Notes under the pieces: model-generated
Databases searched by the model: none
What the model was told of the DNA's origin: nothing
Seen by the model: the letters and a program-made list of their open reading frames with translations, nothing else
Source of the DNA: CAYQDB01 sp964416195
Lineage (GTDB): Bacteria; Zixibacteria; MSB-5A5; GN15; FEB-12
DNA: 64,000 nt
Reading direction: 5' to 3'
Assembly (NCBI GenBank): GCA_964416195.1
Contig: CAYQDB010000009.1
Span: 62,001 to 126,000 of the forward strand
Part shown: positions 1-9,205 of the stretch, one piece after another
Layout: every line of letters starts with the position of its first letter
Numbering within the stretch: the first letter of the stretch is position 1
Made by a program: the position numbers and the translations under genes

Positions 1-1
1 T

Positions 2-2410
2 GACCTGGTTGTTGCACTTTATACAGACCAGCCACTGCAACCGGATATCGCGGTGCTGCTTGGAAACGGGGACGGAAGTCTTGAGCCTCGAACCGAATAC
101 GTTCTTGGTGACAGTCTCGAACTTGTTTCCATAACCACCGGAGACCTGGACGGCGATGGTGATATTGACCTGGCTGCAATCAGCAACCATGCTAATGAGA
201 TGCCCATCCTTGTAAACAACGGGGAAGGGGCTTTCGTACTGGATACTATTCTAATAGTGGGTGCGGGTAATTGGCCGAACAACATAACTGCTGCAGACTT
301 TGATGGCGATGGCGACGTTGATCTTGCTACCACTCGCAGCGGCGGAGACGTGTCAGTGCTGTTCAACCTCTCCGGCGACTACGACGGTGACGGCATACCA
401 GATAGTGTGGACAACTGCCCCTATGTCTACAACCCTGGCCAGGAAGATGCCGATCTGGACAGTATCGGTGATGCCTGCGATGTGGACTATGATGTCGTGG
501 AAACCGATTCGGCGGACATGTATGATGTGGTCACTGCCGACCTAGACCGTGACAATTACACTGACGTTGTCTACACCGGCAACAGCGCGCTGGGGTTGTT
601 TGTAGCATACGGCACGCCGGATGATACCCTCGAGGATCCAGTCAACTATCTTGACATCTCACAGGCCGATCTTGAGACAGGATTTTTCAACAGCGACACG
701 TTGCCGGACATTATCGCCGTCACCTCGGCTTACACATATTTCCTCATCAATCAAGGCTCTCGTTCGTTTACTGTTGATTCGGTTGCAAATTCTAAGGGTC
801 GTTCCGGCCAGCCGGTGGTGGCCCTGGGGTACTTCGATGGTGATAACTTCCTTGACGTATTTGTCGGCCCCAGCACGGTTTACTACGGAGACGGCGCCGG
901 AGGCATTTCCGGCAGTAGCACCTGTTCGTTCAGTGCCAGTGCTGCCAATGCAGCCGACTTTGATCGAGACGGATATGACGACTTGCTTATAGTTGAGGCG
1001 GATTCAGCCAAGATCATGGTAAATAATCAGGCCAGCGGCTTCGACCGAGCTTCGGCCATCTTTGTCGGGCAGGCGTCGTTAGCGGTCTCGCCGGCTAATG
1101 CCGTTGCCGATTTGAATCATGATAAGCGGTACGATGTGGTGGTCATTACACCGGATGTTGATGCCAGTAGCCAGACGGTCGTGAAGGCAGCCATCGGTGA
1201 CGGCTTCGGGGGCATGACCCGTTCGGACAGTCTTCTGGTTGCAGGTATCGCTCACTATGTGAAATTGTCCGATATCGACCGCGACAACCAGCTTGACCTT
1301 CTAGTTGCCAATGGTACTACACAAGAACTGCTTATCTACTGGGGCGATGGCAACGGACAGTTTTCGGGCCCAGACATCGTTCCCATTACTGAAACAGGAA
1401 TTACATTTGCACTGGCCACGGCAGACCTTGACCGTGATGGCCAACCCGATTTTGTCAGCGGCGCACTTGATGAGGGTACGATTATCCTTGGCTACAGCGA
1501 GCTGCCGGACCTTGATATACTGCCGGACGAGATGACCGTCACCGGTTATTCCTCCGTGATGATTCATCTCACCAATCCGCTGGGTTACGAAATTTCTCGC
1601 GAGTTTCAAACAGTCGCTGGGAGCGCAGCCTGGGAGGTAGATGTCAATGGCGATGGCGTGTTGGACGAGCAGCTTCTTGATTACAACCTGATGTACGGCG
1701 AGTACGAGATAGGTATTGACCCTAAGCCGGGCGTTGGCCCCGGCGCCTTTTTTGGCGCCGGTATCGGAATCAATGGGTCTCTGTTTGCCACGCTGTTTGT
1801 AAATTATGCGACTCCGGCCATGAAAAGCAGCGCCAACAGCCCTGCATCTAACAGTATCGTTTTCTATTACACTGTAGAAGAGACCTCCTCCATATCACCG
1901 GCGAATGGCATAAAAACACACAGTCGACAGCCAGCCTTTGTGTGGAGCAGGTTGGTTGACACATCCGGTATACAACGATACAATTTCCAGCTTGACCGGT
2001 GGTATGATTTTAGCTCACCGATCTACGATGTCGATACCTTAACACCTCCGTACTTTGTTCCAGGAGTACCGCTTGGCATTGATTCGGTTTTTTATTGGCG
2101 GATCCGGACCTTTGACGGAGCCGATTGGTCCAATTTTTCGCGAACATTTGCGGCCTACATTGGTGATGGCTGTTGCATCGGATTCACAGGCAACGCTGAC
2201 GGCATTATTGGCGTAGGTGGGCCAATTGATGTTGCTGACCTGACCTACCTGGTATCCTATCTATTCAAATCCGGTCCTGAGCCACCATGTTTGGAAGAGG
2301 GTAATGTGGATGGCATTATTGGGATCGGCGGCCCAATTGACGTGGCTGATCTGACCTATCTGGTTGCCTACTTGTTCAAGAGTGGCCCAGCGCCGCCGCC
2401 GTGTCCATAA
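2..2410 (+). CDS. Secreted FG-GAP/VCBS repeat protein with C-terminal dockerin-like repeats (5' end missing)
   Basis: The reading frame is open from the first base, so the gene starts upstream of the window; 802 residues are visible. At least eight FG-GAP/VCBS-type repeats of the form aDlDgDGdiDl are present (for example GDLDGDGDIDLAAI and AADFDGDGDVDLATT), which usually build a calcium-binding beta-propeller. A thrombospondin type-3 calcium loop (DGDGIPDSVDNCP) interrupts them near visible residues 125-160. An Ig/fibronectin-like region follows. The last 75 residues are two near-identical dockerin-like units, each with GGPIDVADLTYLV. Such tails are common on extracellular proteins of FCB-related candidate phyla and may mediate docking or surface retention. 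The role is extracellular and the ligand unknown. The family call is firm; the function is not. Confidence 0.85.
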   Translation, partial: DLVVALYTDQPLQPDIAVLLGNGDGSLEPRTEYVLGDSLELVSITTGDLDGDGDIDLAAISNHANEMPILVNNGEGAFVLDTILIVGAGNWPNNITAADFDGDGDVDLATTRSGGDVSVLFNLSGDYDGDGIPDSVDNCPYVYNPGQEDADLDSIGDACDVDYDVVETDSADMYDVVTADLDRDNYTDVVYTGNSALGLFVAYGTPDDTLEDPVNYLDISQADLETGFFNSDTLPDIIAVTSAYTYFLINQGSRSFTVDSVANSKGRSGQPVVALGYFDGDNFLDVFVGPSTVYYGDGAGGISGSSTCSFSASAANAADFDRDGYDDLLIVEADSAKIMVNNQASGFDRASAIFVGQASLAVSPANAVADLNHDKRYDVVVITPDVDASSQTVVKAAIGDGFGGMTRSDSLLVAGIAHYVKLSDIDRDNQLDLLVANGTTQELLIYWGDGNGQFSGPDIVPITETGITFALATADLDRDGQPDFVSGALDEGTIILGYSELPDLDILPDEMTVTGYSSVMIHLTNPLGYEISREFQTVAGSAAWEVDVNGDGVLDEQLLDYNLMYGEYEIGIDPKPGVGPGAFFGAGIGINGSLFATLFVNYATPAMKSSANSPASNSIVFYYTVEETSSISPANGIKTHSRQPAFVWSRLVDTSGIQRYNFQLDRWYDFSSPIYDVDTLTPPYFVPGVPLGIDSVFYWRIRTFDGADWSNFSRTFAAYIGDGCCIGFTGNADGIIGVGGPIDVADLTYLVSYLFKSGPEPPCLEEGNVDGIIGIGGPIDVADLTYLVAYLFKSGPAPPPCP

Positions 2411-2462
2411 GACGCGCTGGTCAGATGCTGCGTGTAGTCCTCGTGGCCACAGGATGGAGCGG

Positions 2463-3461
2463 TTAGTACTTCTTGCGGCGCTCGACCATGTAGTTGGAGC
2501 CTTCATGCCGTTTGACGGCCTTTTTCAAGTCGGCCAGCATCTTGGACATCTCGCCGATATGTGAGAACTTGCCGTTAGTATTTATAGTGACGGCAATCGA
2601 TAAAGTCAGGATCGGGAATCTCTCAATATCTCCACGCCGGTTGAATGTTGTTATGAAGCCCTGTTTGCGATCTTCCGGCTCGTAGCGATATGGGATGAGA
2701 GCATCAAAGGTGAGGATAGTCCAGCGGCAGACCGGCTCGATGAGTTCGGATGGGATAACCATGATGAAGTCATCCCCGGCAACATGCCCGACAAAACCTT
2801 CCCGGCAGAGGTCGAAGACAATATCCTTGATCACGGTTGCTGTCAGGCGGATTACATTATCGCCTTCAATGTAACCGTAGTAATCATTGTAAGCTTTGAA
2901 ATTGTCGAGGTCGGCATAACAGACGGCAAACTCCGTCCCCATCTTGAGCTGACGAGTTACCTCGCGTTCAATAGTTGCCGGGCCTGGCAGGTGCGTGGAA
3001 GGATTCACCGCCAAGTCCCGGCGGCTGCGTTCGATTACCCGTTTGACACGGACCTCGACCAATTTGTCTTTCCACTCTCCGTAAATAAAATCCTCGGCCC
3101 CATTTTCATAGGCTGCCACTATAACACTGACTTCAGGGGAGGGGTGATACAAGATAATGGGGATTATGGACAGGAATACGTTCTGCTTTATTGCCCGCAC
3201 CAGCTCGATCTCTCTGAGGAAATCGGACTTGCCTCCGATTACAATAGCGTCGATGGGGAAGCGCTGGCAGATAGTTACCAGTTGTTCAAAGCTGTCGAAA
3301 TAGTGTAAGCTCATTTGGTCAGAATGGTAGAATTGTTCGAGGTGGAAATCGAGACTCACGCCGTCCTGTTTGAGGGCGAAGTGATACTTCGCTTTCCCTA
3401 ACCGATCAGCGGTCCTTTGGCTGAGCCAGTTCTCGAGGATGGTATTTTCTGTGCTCTGCAA
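2463..3461 (-). CDS. Receiver-like plus degenerate GGDEF domain protein
   Basis: A 332-residue protein. Residues about 50-145 resemble a receiver (REC) fold, with alternating beta strands such as IDAIVIGG and IIPIILYH, but no clear phospho-acceptor aspartate. Residues about 155-325 resemble a diguanylate cyclase (GGDEF) domain: a YADLDNFKAYND segment, then AGDDF at 228-232 where active enzymes have GG(D/E)EF. The Glu-to-Asp change at the catalytic position makes synthesis of cyclic di-GMP uncertain; it may be a binding or signalling module. The listed start is a TTG inside the 3' end of xerD (56-base overlap). A GTG at 3359 behind an AGGA, or an ATG at 3314, are alternatives. Same strand as comF and xerD, so probably co-transcribed. 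Confidence 0.75.
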   Translation of the reverse strand: MQSTENTILENWLSQRTADRLGKAKYHFALKQDGVSLDFHLEQFYHSDQMSLHYFDSFEQLVTICQRFPIDAIVIGGKSDFLREIELVRAIKQNVFLSIIPIILYHPSPEVSVIVAAYENGAEDFIYGEWKDKLVEVRVKRVIERSRRDLAVNPSTHLPGPATIEREVTRQLKMGTEFAVCYADLDNFKAYNDYYGYIEGDNVIRLTATVIKDIVFDLCREGFVGHVAGDDFIMVIPSELIEPVCRWTILTFDALIPYRYEPEDRKQGFITTFNRRGDIERFPILTLSIAVTINTNGKFSHIGEMSKMLADLKKAVKRHEGSNYMVERRKKY

Positions 3462-4302
3462 CTATGTAGTCCCGGTCAATCGTAGTATATATCTGTGTTG
3501 TAGATATATCGGCATGACCGAGCATTTCTTGCACAACCCTCAGATCGGCGCCTCCCTCAAGCAAATGGGTGGCAAAAGAGTGCCGGAATGTATGCGGAGA
3601 CACCTTTTTGGCAATACCGGCCTGAGCTACGCGCTTGCGGACCATTTTCCATAGACCGACCCGGGAAAACCGATGGCCATGTCTGTTGGAAAATATGTAG
3701 TTACTCTGCTCTTCCGCCAGTGATTGAGTCGAAGAATCGAGGTAGGCTTCCAACGCTTGTCGAGCATATTCTCCCAGTGGTACCAGCCGTTGCTTGTTGC
3801 CCTTACCAGTAATGCGAATAAAGCCCGCCTCGAACTCAACATCGCTCAGCCTCAGATTGATCAGCTCGGAGATCCGAAGCCCGCTGCCGTAAAGCAGCTC
3901 AAAAACGGCCCGGTCTCTCTTCCCGTGCTGTAATTTTACATCAATGCAGTCGATTATCTGCCCTATCTCCTCCGGTGACAGGTAGTGAGGATGATAGCGC
4001 GAAATTCGCGGCGCTGAAAGAGCAAGGAACGGGTTCTCTGCAACTGCCCCATGATCATACAGATAAGCAAAAAACCGCTTGAGACTTGAAATCTTGCGGG
4101 CAATCGTAGCCGGTTTTCGGCCTTCCGCAGTCAGGTGGCTGATATATTCAGTAGCTGCGTGTAGTGATACCTTTGCGGGTTCAGTGCTCCCCGACCGACC
4201 CAGGAATTCAATGAGATCACGACGGTAGGATATAAGACTGTTCTGGGACAGCCCTCGCTCCAACTTGAGGTACTGCAGATAATCCTCGATAAGCGCCTGC
4301 AA
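3406..4302 (-). CDS. xerD: Site-specific tyrosine recombinase XerC/XerD family
   Basis: Resolves chromosome dimers at dif sites by DNA strand exchange in the cytoplasm. The N-terminal SAM-like DNA-binding domain (residues 1-95) begins LQALIEDYLQYLKLERGLS. The catalytic domain carries all expected residues: Arg143 (GSGLRISEL), Lys167 (TGKGNKQR), His237 and Arg240 (HTFRH), His263 (LGHADIS) and nucleophile Tyr272 (TQIYTT). The chosen start is a TTG at 4302: an AAGGAG lies 10 bases upstream and overlaps the comF stop codon, and the product is then 298 residues, exactly the usual XerD length. An upstream in-frame ATG at 4350 lies inside comF and has no such site. Whether it is the XerC or XerD paralogue cannot be settled here. 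Confidence 0.9.
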   Translation of the reverse strand: MQALIEDYLQYLKLERGLSQNSLISYRRDLIEFLGRSGSTEPAKVSLHAATEYISHLTAEGRKPATIARKISSLKRFFAYLYDHGAVAENPFLALSAPRISRYHPHYLSPEEIGQIIDCIDVKLQHGKRDRAVFELLYGSGLRISELINLRLSDVEFEAGFIRITGKGNKQRLVPLGEYARQALEAYLDSSTQSLAEEQSNYIFSNRHGHRFSRVGLWKMVRKRVAQAGIAKKVSPHTFRHSFATHLLEGGADLRVVQEMLGHADISTTQIYTTIDRDYIVAEHRKYHPRELAQPKDR

Positions 4303-4316
4303 TGTTCCCTGACTCC

Positions 4317-5030
4317 TTACTGGCCATGCGCCATAGCGACTACGGCGCAAACCTGATATCCTGCTTTCTCCAGTTCCTTTCTCGCCTCTGCAGCGGTAGC
4401 CCCACTAGTGACTACATCGTCAACCAGTATCACCCTTTCTTCTCCATCGGCTTCATAAGCAACAGTAAATACTCCCTTTATGTTCACTGCTCGCTCTGCG
4501 AATTTCAATTTAGATTGCGGCTTTCTCTTCTTAATACGTAGAAGGATATCCTCCCTCACGGGTATCTCGAGCAATCGCCCGATTTCCTTTGCATAGAGTG
4601 CAGCTTGATTGTAACCACGGTGCTTTTCACGACTGCAGTGGAGGGGTACCGGAACCAACATCGTTGCCTCGAGAGACCGCAATTGCTCACCAAAGTTCTC
4701 GTATAGCGGAGTTGCAAAGAGACCGACTGGTAATGTGATCCCCCTGAACTTGAAATGAATGATGATATCCTTCACTGGTGACGCATAGTTACCATATGCG
4801 AACAATGGCACCGACTTATCCCCACAGGCGGGGCACCTCTTGGCATTAGGGAGTGTCGCAAAACAGTTCAAGCAGATCGGCTGCTCATAGGTGTCGATTT
4901 TTTTCCGGCAGGACGGACATATGTCGGGGTGATTCTCATTAAACTCCCCACATGCCACACACAGCGGCGGAAGGACAAAATCCAGTAACCCCTTCAGCAG
5001 AGGGCTTTTGTTTATTAAAGAGGAAAGCAT
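4317..5030 (-). CDS. comF: ComF family phosphoribosyltransferase-like protein
   Basis: A 237-residue ComF homologue. The N-terminal quarter holds a double zinc-ribbon with Cys pairs (CVACGE, CPSCRKK, CLNC, CPACGDK). The C-terminal half is a type I phosphoribosyltransferase fold with the PRPP-binding motif VILVDDVVTSGAT. ComF proteins act with the competence machinery in handling incoming single-stranded DNA and replication-fork repair; the substrate is not established. It is the first gene of a comF-xerD-GGDEF-like run, and its stop codon overlaps the ribosome binding site of xerD, implying translational coupling. Confidence 0.88.
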   Translation of the reverse strand: MLSSLINKSPLLKGLLDFVLPPLCVACGEFNENHPDICPSCRKKIDTYEQPICLNCFATLPNAKRCPACGDKSVPLFAYGNYASPVKDIIIHFKFRGITLPVGLFATPLYENFGEQLRSLEATMLVPVPLHCSREKHRGYNQAALYAKEIGRLLEIPVREDILLRIKKRKPQSKLKFAERAVNIKGVFTVAYEADGEERVILVDDVVTSGATAAEARKELEKAGYQVCAVVAMAHGQ

Positions 5031-5230
5031 AACTTAAGTAAGCGCTATTAATGGAGACCGTCCAACAAAAAACGAAAAGGCTCTGTCCCGTTAAGTTGTT
5101 AACGTCAAGTGAATAACTTTGGTGTCACCCTCCGGTTCGCTGTAGCAAATCCTACGCTGCCCGGGCTGCATCGCCATCTGCATCAATGGTGAGTTCTGTC
5201 AGTAGGCCTGTGTAGACCTGAGAAATATGA

Positions 5231-5266
5231 AATAGAAAAACGGCGGTCGAGAGATCAACCGCCGTT
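5231..5266 (-). terminator. Rho-independent terminator after rpsA
   Basis: On the minus strand a perfect 9-bp stem (AACGGCGGT with ACCGCCGTT, loop 10) is followed at once by a T-rich run (TTTTTCTATTT). It lies 38 bases past the rpsA stop, as expected for a transcription end. The rest of 5031-5230 shows no gene. Confidence 0.9.
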
Positions 5267-5304
5267 CGAGTGGCAAGCCACTTCTGTCTGTCATAGGCGT
5301 AAGT

Positions 5305-7482
5305 CTATTCCGGTTCAGTATCATCGTCAGAGGCAGCTTCGGAGGTTGACGAAGCGTCATCCTTGGGAATCTCCATGTCACCAGTATCCGAAGTCGGCTC
5401 TGGCGTGCTGCCGGCTTCTGGCGGAGGTTCTGGCGTGGAGGCTTCCTCCACATGAGCCTCAGTTTCTGATGGCTCATCCGCGGAAGTCTCAGCTACCGGA
5501 GTTTCAGCCGACATGGCCAGATCAGTCTCTTTTTTCAACTCCTGCGGTATAGCCTCGGCCATGGACTTGGTGGTTTCCGTGGGGTGAGTCTGCAAGAACT
5601 GATCAAGTTCTGCCCGCTCCCGCTTCTTGTAATAGGCTGACACCGACAGCACAATCTTGTGCTGGTTGCGGTCAAACTCTATCACCTGGAGCGGCAGCTG
5701 GTCACCTTCGTGGAAGACGCCGGTGGGATCGGCCAGGTCCTTGCGACCAAGCTGGGTGGCAGGAACGAAACCTTCAATGTCGCCGTCAAGGCGGACTATG
5801 ACACCCCGATCGAGGACCTTGATAATGGCACCGAGACACTCAGTGGCGACCGCATATTTCTTGGCGATCTGTGGCCAGGGGTCTTCCTGAAGCTGCTTGT
5901 AACCGAGGGAAATGCGGCGATTGTCATGGTCAACCTTGACAATCTTGACGTCAACTTTATCTCCCTTCTTCATCACCTCGGAGGGGTGCTGCACTCTCCT
6001 GGTCCATGACATGTCGGAGATATGTACAAGCCCATCAATCCCTTCTTCCAGCTCCACGAAGGCGCCGAAAGCAGTCAGATTGCGCACCTTACCGCTGACA
6101 ACTTGGCCGATCGGGTATTTCTCGTCGATGGTGAGCCAGGGATCAGGCTCCATCTGCTTGATGCCGAGCGATATCTTTTCGTTCTCTTTGTCAACCGAGA
6201 GCACCACTGCCTCGACCTTGTCATCGACATTCATGATCTTGGAAGGATGTTTGATGTGTTGGGTCCAGGACATCTCTGAAATATGGATGAGTCCTTCAAC
6301 GCCTTTTTCCAACTCCACAAAGGCGCCGTAGTCGGTGATCGAGACCACCCGACCGGTGACCTTCTTACCAAGCGGATATTTCTGCTCAATATTATCCCAT
6401 GGGTACGGCGTCATTTGCTTCAGGCCGAGTGAAATGCGGGAGGTCTTCTCGTCAAAATCAAGAATCTTAACGTCAATCTTTTCACCCAGCGAGGTTATCT
6501 CGGAAGGGTGACGGATTCGTCCCCAGGACATGTCAGTGATATGGAGTAGCCCGTCGACGCCGCCAAGGTCGATGAAAACTCCGAAGTCGGTGATGTTTTT
6601 TACTACCCCCTGGCGGATTTGCCCGACAGCAATTTCATTCAGCAGAGAATCGCGCATCTTTTCACGTTCATCTTCAAGGACCACTCGCCGTGAAATGACA
6701 ATGTTGCGACGACTCTTATTGAGTTTGATGATCTTGACCTCCATGGCTTCACTGATGAGCGCATCGAAGTCCGGGACCTGACGGAGAGCCACCTGTGAAC
6801 CGGGGAGAAAGGCGTCTACACCCATGATGTCGACTACTAGGCCGCCTTTGATGCGCCGTACAACGCGGCCTTCCACGGTTTCGCCTGAGTCATGGATTTC
6901 GCGGATCTTTTCCCAGACCCGCATGAAGTCGGCTTTCTGCTTGGATAGGATCAGTTGGCCGTTGCTGTCTTCAATCTGCTCGAGGTAAACCTCGAGGGTG
7001 TCACCGACCTTGATGTTCAAAGGCAGGCTGAATTCATTGATAGGGACAGTTCCCTCAGATTTAAAGCCAACATCAACGATGACATCATCGCGTGTCACGC
7101 CGATCACACGTCCGGCTATGACCTCGCCTTCCCTAATGTCCTTGATAGTTGAGTCATACATCTCAACCATCACCTGATACTCTTCAGGATCATAGACCAC
7201 ACCGGCGACATCGGTGATACGTACTTTGCCCACTTCGGGTAGCGGCGGCGGAGCCGGTTTGTCCACTCGCTCTTTGGCCCTTTCCGCTACCCGCTGATGC
7301 CGGGTGGTAACAACTCTTTCCCGTTGTTCCCTTTCCGGTAATACCGCGGTAGTGGCGGCAGTCACCTTCCTACGCTTGGTGATTTTGGCTTTGAATTTTC
7401 TGGTTTTCTTGGCGGAAGTCGCCTTGCGTTTGGATACTTTTGTTACTGAACTTGAACGAACCGTAGTTTTGGCCGTTGCCAT
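5305..7482 (-). CDS. rpsA: 30S ribosomal protein S1
   Basis: S1 binds mRNA on the 30S subunit and helps load structured messages. Six S1/OB-fold repeats lie at about residues 118-182, 200-266, 287-355, 372-441, 459-528 and 545-612; repeats 3-5 carry the strong canonical form (for example DYGAFVELEKGVEGLIHISEMSW). Total length is 725 residues against about 560 in E. coli. The excess is a strongly basic, Lys/Arg/Ala-rich N-terminal extension (residues 1-80) and a low-complexity acidic Pro/Glu/Ser/Thr tail (650-725). An AAGGAGG precedes the ATG by about 13 bases. It closes the cmk-plsC-rpsA block and has its own upstream promoter-like sequence and a downstream terminator. Confidence 0.96.
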   Translation of the reverse strand: MATAKTTVRSSSVTKVSKRKATSAKKTRKFKAKITKRRKVTAATTAVLPEREQRERVVTTRHQRVAERAKERVDKPAPPPLPEVGKVRITDVAGVVYDPEEYQVMVEMYDSTIKDIREGEVIAGRVIGVTRDDVIVDVGFKSEGTVPINEFSLPLNIKVGDTLEVYLEQIEDSNGQLILSKQKADFMRVWEKIREIHDSGETVEGRVVRRIKGGLVVDIMGVDAFLPGSQVALRQVPDFDALISEAMEVKIIKLNKSRRNIVISRRVVLEDEREKMRDSLLNEIAVGQIRQGVVKNITDFGVFIDLGGVDGLLHITDMSWGRIRHPSEITSLGEKIDVKILDFDEKTSRISLGLKQMTPYPWDNIEQKYPLGKKVTGRVVSITDYGAFVELEKGVEGLIHISEMSWTQHIKHPSKIMNVDDKVEAVVLSVDKENEKISLGIKQMEPDPWLTIDEKYPIGQVVSGKVRNLTAFGAFVELEEGIDGLVHISDMSWTRRVQHPSEVMKKGDKVDVKIVKVDHDNRRISLGYKQLQEDPWPQIAKKYAVATECLGAIIKVLDRGVIVRLDGDIEGFVPATQLGRKDLADPTGVFHEGDQLPLQVIEFDRNQHKIVLSVSAYYKKRERAELDQFLQTHPTETTKSMAEAIPQELKKETDLAMSAETPVAETSADEPSETEAHVEEASTPEPPPEAGSTPEPTSDTGDMEIPKDDASSTSEAASDDDTEPE

Positions 7483-7600
7483 TTACTTAAGAGAACCTCC
7501 TTATCTGTCAATCCAATGGCTTGAATTTTTCCCCGGACAGGGAAACCATTAGATAAAGATATAGCTTCATGACACCGAGGTGTTCATTCTGCAGAAAACC

Positions 7601-7628
7601 TATATAACATAATATCGGAGATTTTCAA
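7601..7628 (-). promoter_or_regulatory. Sigma-70-like promoter for rpsA
   Basis: On the minus strand TTGAAA (7628-7623) and TATATA (7606-7601) are separated by 16 bases, just downstream of plsC. The leader to the rpsA ATG is about 110 bases and contains an ACACC/GGTGT hairpin and a TTTCCC/GGGAAA stem at about 7530-7550, possible sites for S1 autoregulation. Consensus match only. Confidence 0.5.
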
Positions 7629-7652
7629 GTACTTTTTGATGTTTTTTGTCTG

Positions 7653-8306
7653 TTATTGACTGGAATTGCTCTCCGGCGTAACGGACTGAAAGGTGGTCTG
7701 CAGACTATCCCCCAACCTCTTGATATGTCCCATTACAGTTTCGGCAATCTTTTGATAGCCTGCTTTACTGGCGGGCATAGATCTGACCCACTCGGCTGGG
7801 AGTGGTTCTCCGTAGATTACTCGTAACCTCTGCCGGCCTGTCAGGCAAGCACCAGGTCTGTTGGTTCCGGAGAGATAGGCAGGGACAATCGGGCATTCCG
7901 CCCGCCGAGCAATAATACCGACACCAAGTTTCGGTGCCATCAGCGCTCCGCTCTTGGATCGGGTTCCTTCAGGGAAAACGGTCAGTCCATATCCCCGCTT
8001 GACGCCCTCGATCGCTGCTTCCAGCGCTCTGCGGTCGATCGTTCCCCGTCTGACAGGGAGGGCATTAACTCGCCGAAGTATGGCACCAAAAAACTTGTGG
8101 TCAAAGAGCTCCTGCTTGGCGAAAAAACACAGCTCCCGGGGTACCCAGCACCCCACCAGAGGTGGGTCGAAATAGGATATATGATTGCTGGCCAGGATGA
8201 AGCCGCCTGAGCTGGGCAGGTTCTCCTGACCTGATACCCGGACTCGGAATACAAGTCTGGAAAGAATGCGGGATAGTTCCCAGCCGCAGAAATAGAGAAC
8301 CTTCAT
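7653..8306 (-). CDS. plsC: 1-acyl-sn-glycerol-3-phosphate acyltransferase
   Basis: Acylates lysophosphatidic acid to phosphatidic acid at the inner membrane. The acyltransferase signature NHxxxxD appears as NHISYFD, followed by the substrate-binding FPEGTRSKSG block and a VPAYLSG strand. A hydrophobic N-terminus (MKVLYFCGWELS) anchors it. The chosen ATG (8306) overlaps the cmk stop as ATGA, giving 217 residues; a longer in-frame start at 8345 lies inside cmk and is less likely. Pairing with cmk and rpsA is a common bacterial order, so membrane lipid, nucleotide and translation genes are probably co-expressed. Confidence 0.92.
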   Translation of the reverse strand: MKVLYFCGWELSRILSRLVFRVRVSGQENLPSSGGFILASNHISYFDPPLVGCWVPRELCFFAKQELFDHKFFGAILRRVNALPVRRGTIDRRALEAAIEGVKRGYGLTVFPEGTRSKSGALMAPKLGVGIIARRAECPIVPAYLSGTNRPGACLTGRQRLRVIYGEPLPAEWVRSMPASKAGYQKIAETVMGHIKRLGDSLQTTFQSVTPESNSSQ

Positions 8307-9019
8307 GATGGTTTGATGACTGAAAGAACCAGCGAAATAATGCAATCAACTTGCTGTTCGACTGTGAGATGAGTAGTGTCCACGACAAAAGAGTTCTTGG
8401 CCCTTGTCAGCGGAGAATGAGCCCTTTTTGAATCGTACTCATCACGTTGCCTGATTTTCTCTTCCTGCTCCTGAAGGCTGGTACTGATACCCATCCTGGA
8501 TAAATCCAGCAAGCGCCGTCGGGCCCGCTCGGCGAGTGATGCGTCCAGATATATTTTGACATCTGCTTCCGGGAAAACGACAGTCGTTGTATCTCTTCCT
8601 TCGGCCACCAGTGAGCCGCGTTTGCCCAATTCTCGCTGTTTGGCCACAATCGCTTCGCGGACATCTTTATGCGCCGATGCCTCCGAAACACAATCGGTAA
8701 CCTCCTGTGTCCTGATCTCGGTGGAGACATCGACGCCGTTGAGGAGAAGCCGATTGAGACCTTCACGATTGTCGAAGTCAAGACGGATTTTGCGGGCCGT
8801 TGCCGACAGTTTCTTGCCGTCAGATGGAGGGATACCGTTTTGCAGGGCGAAGTACGTCAGCGCCCGGTACATAGCACCGGTGTCCAGGTAAAAGAAGCCC
8901 AGTCGTTCAGCAAGAAGCTTGGCTGTGGTCGACTTGCCCGCCCCGGCCGGTCCATCAATGGTAACTATGATGCCTTTCAGTCTAGTTAGGTTGTACTTGA
9001 TGTCAGCCATCTGTCGCAT
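8303..9019 (-). CDS. cmk: Cytidylate kinase
   Basis: Phosphorylates CMP and dCMP to the diphosphates in pyrimidine salvage. The P-loop is GPAGAGKST near the N-terminus, followed by LDTGAMYRALTYFAL; downstream are DVSTEIRTQEV, the AEGRDTTTVVFPEAD segment and the arginine-rich LID region (RQRDEYDSKRAHSPL). Length is 238 residues from an ATG at 9019 preceded by AGGT; a TTG at 9046 would add nine residues. First gene of the cmk-plsC-rpsA cluster. Confidence 0.95.
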   Translation of the reverse strand: MRQMADIKYNLTRLKGIIVTIDGPAGAGKSTTAKLLAERLGFFYLDTGAMYRALTYFALQNGIPPSDGKKLSATARKIRLDFDNREGLNRLLLNGVDVSTEIRTQEVTDCVSEASAHKDVREAIVAKQRELGKRGSLVAEGRDTTTVVFPEADVKIYLDASLAERARRRLLDLSRMGISTSLQEQEEKIRQRDEYDSKRAHSPLTRAKNSFVVDTTHLTVEQQVDCIISLVLSVIKPS

Positions 9020-9205
9020 TCTAAGACCTGTTGCTACAAAAGGCAACGGTAAAATAGAGGGTGGCTCGCCGTTTTACGGAGACATGCAAAAAGGCAAAGG
9101 CGACCTGACATACTGTCTTCTCGAGGGATATATAGCAATGATAGCAGGTATATCTGCACTGTCAAGGCAGGTTGCAATTCGCGCGGGTGTGGATAGCGCG
9201 AAGAT

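Noticed and set aside
2784..3308. 174-residue plus-strand frame
   Set aside because: Opposite the GGDEF-like gene; a shadow frame with no motif.
9178..9202. Terminator after the amino-acid-binding protein gene
   Set aside because: A 7-bp hairpin is present, but no U-tract follows on the minus strand.
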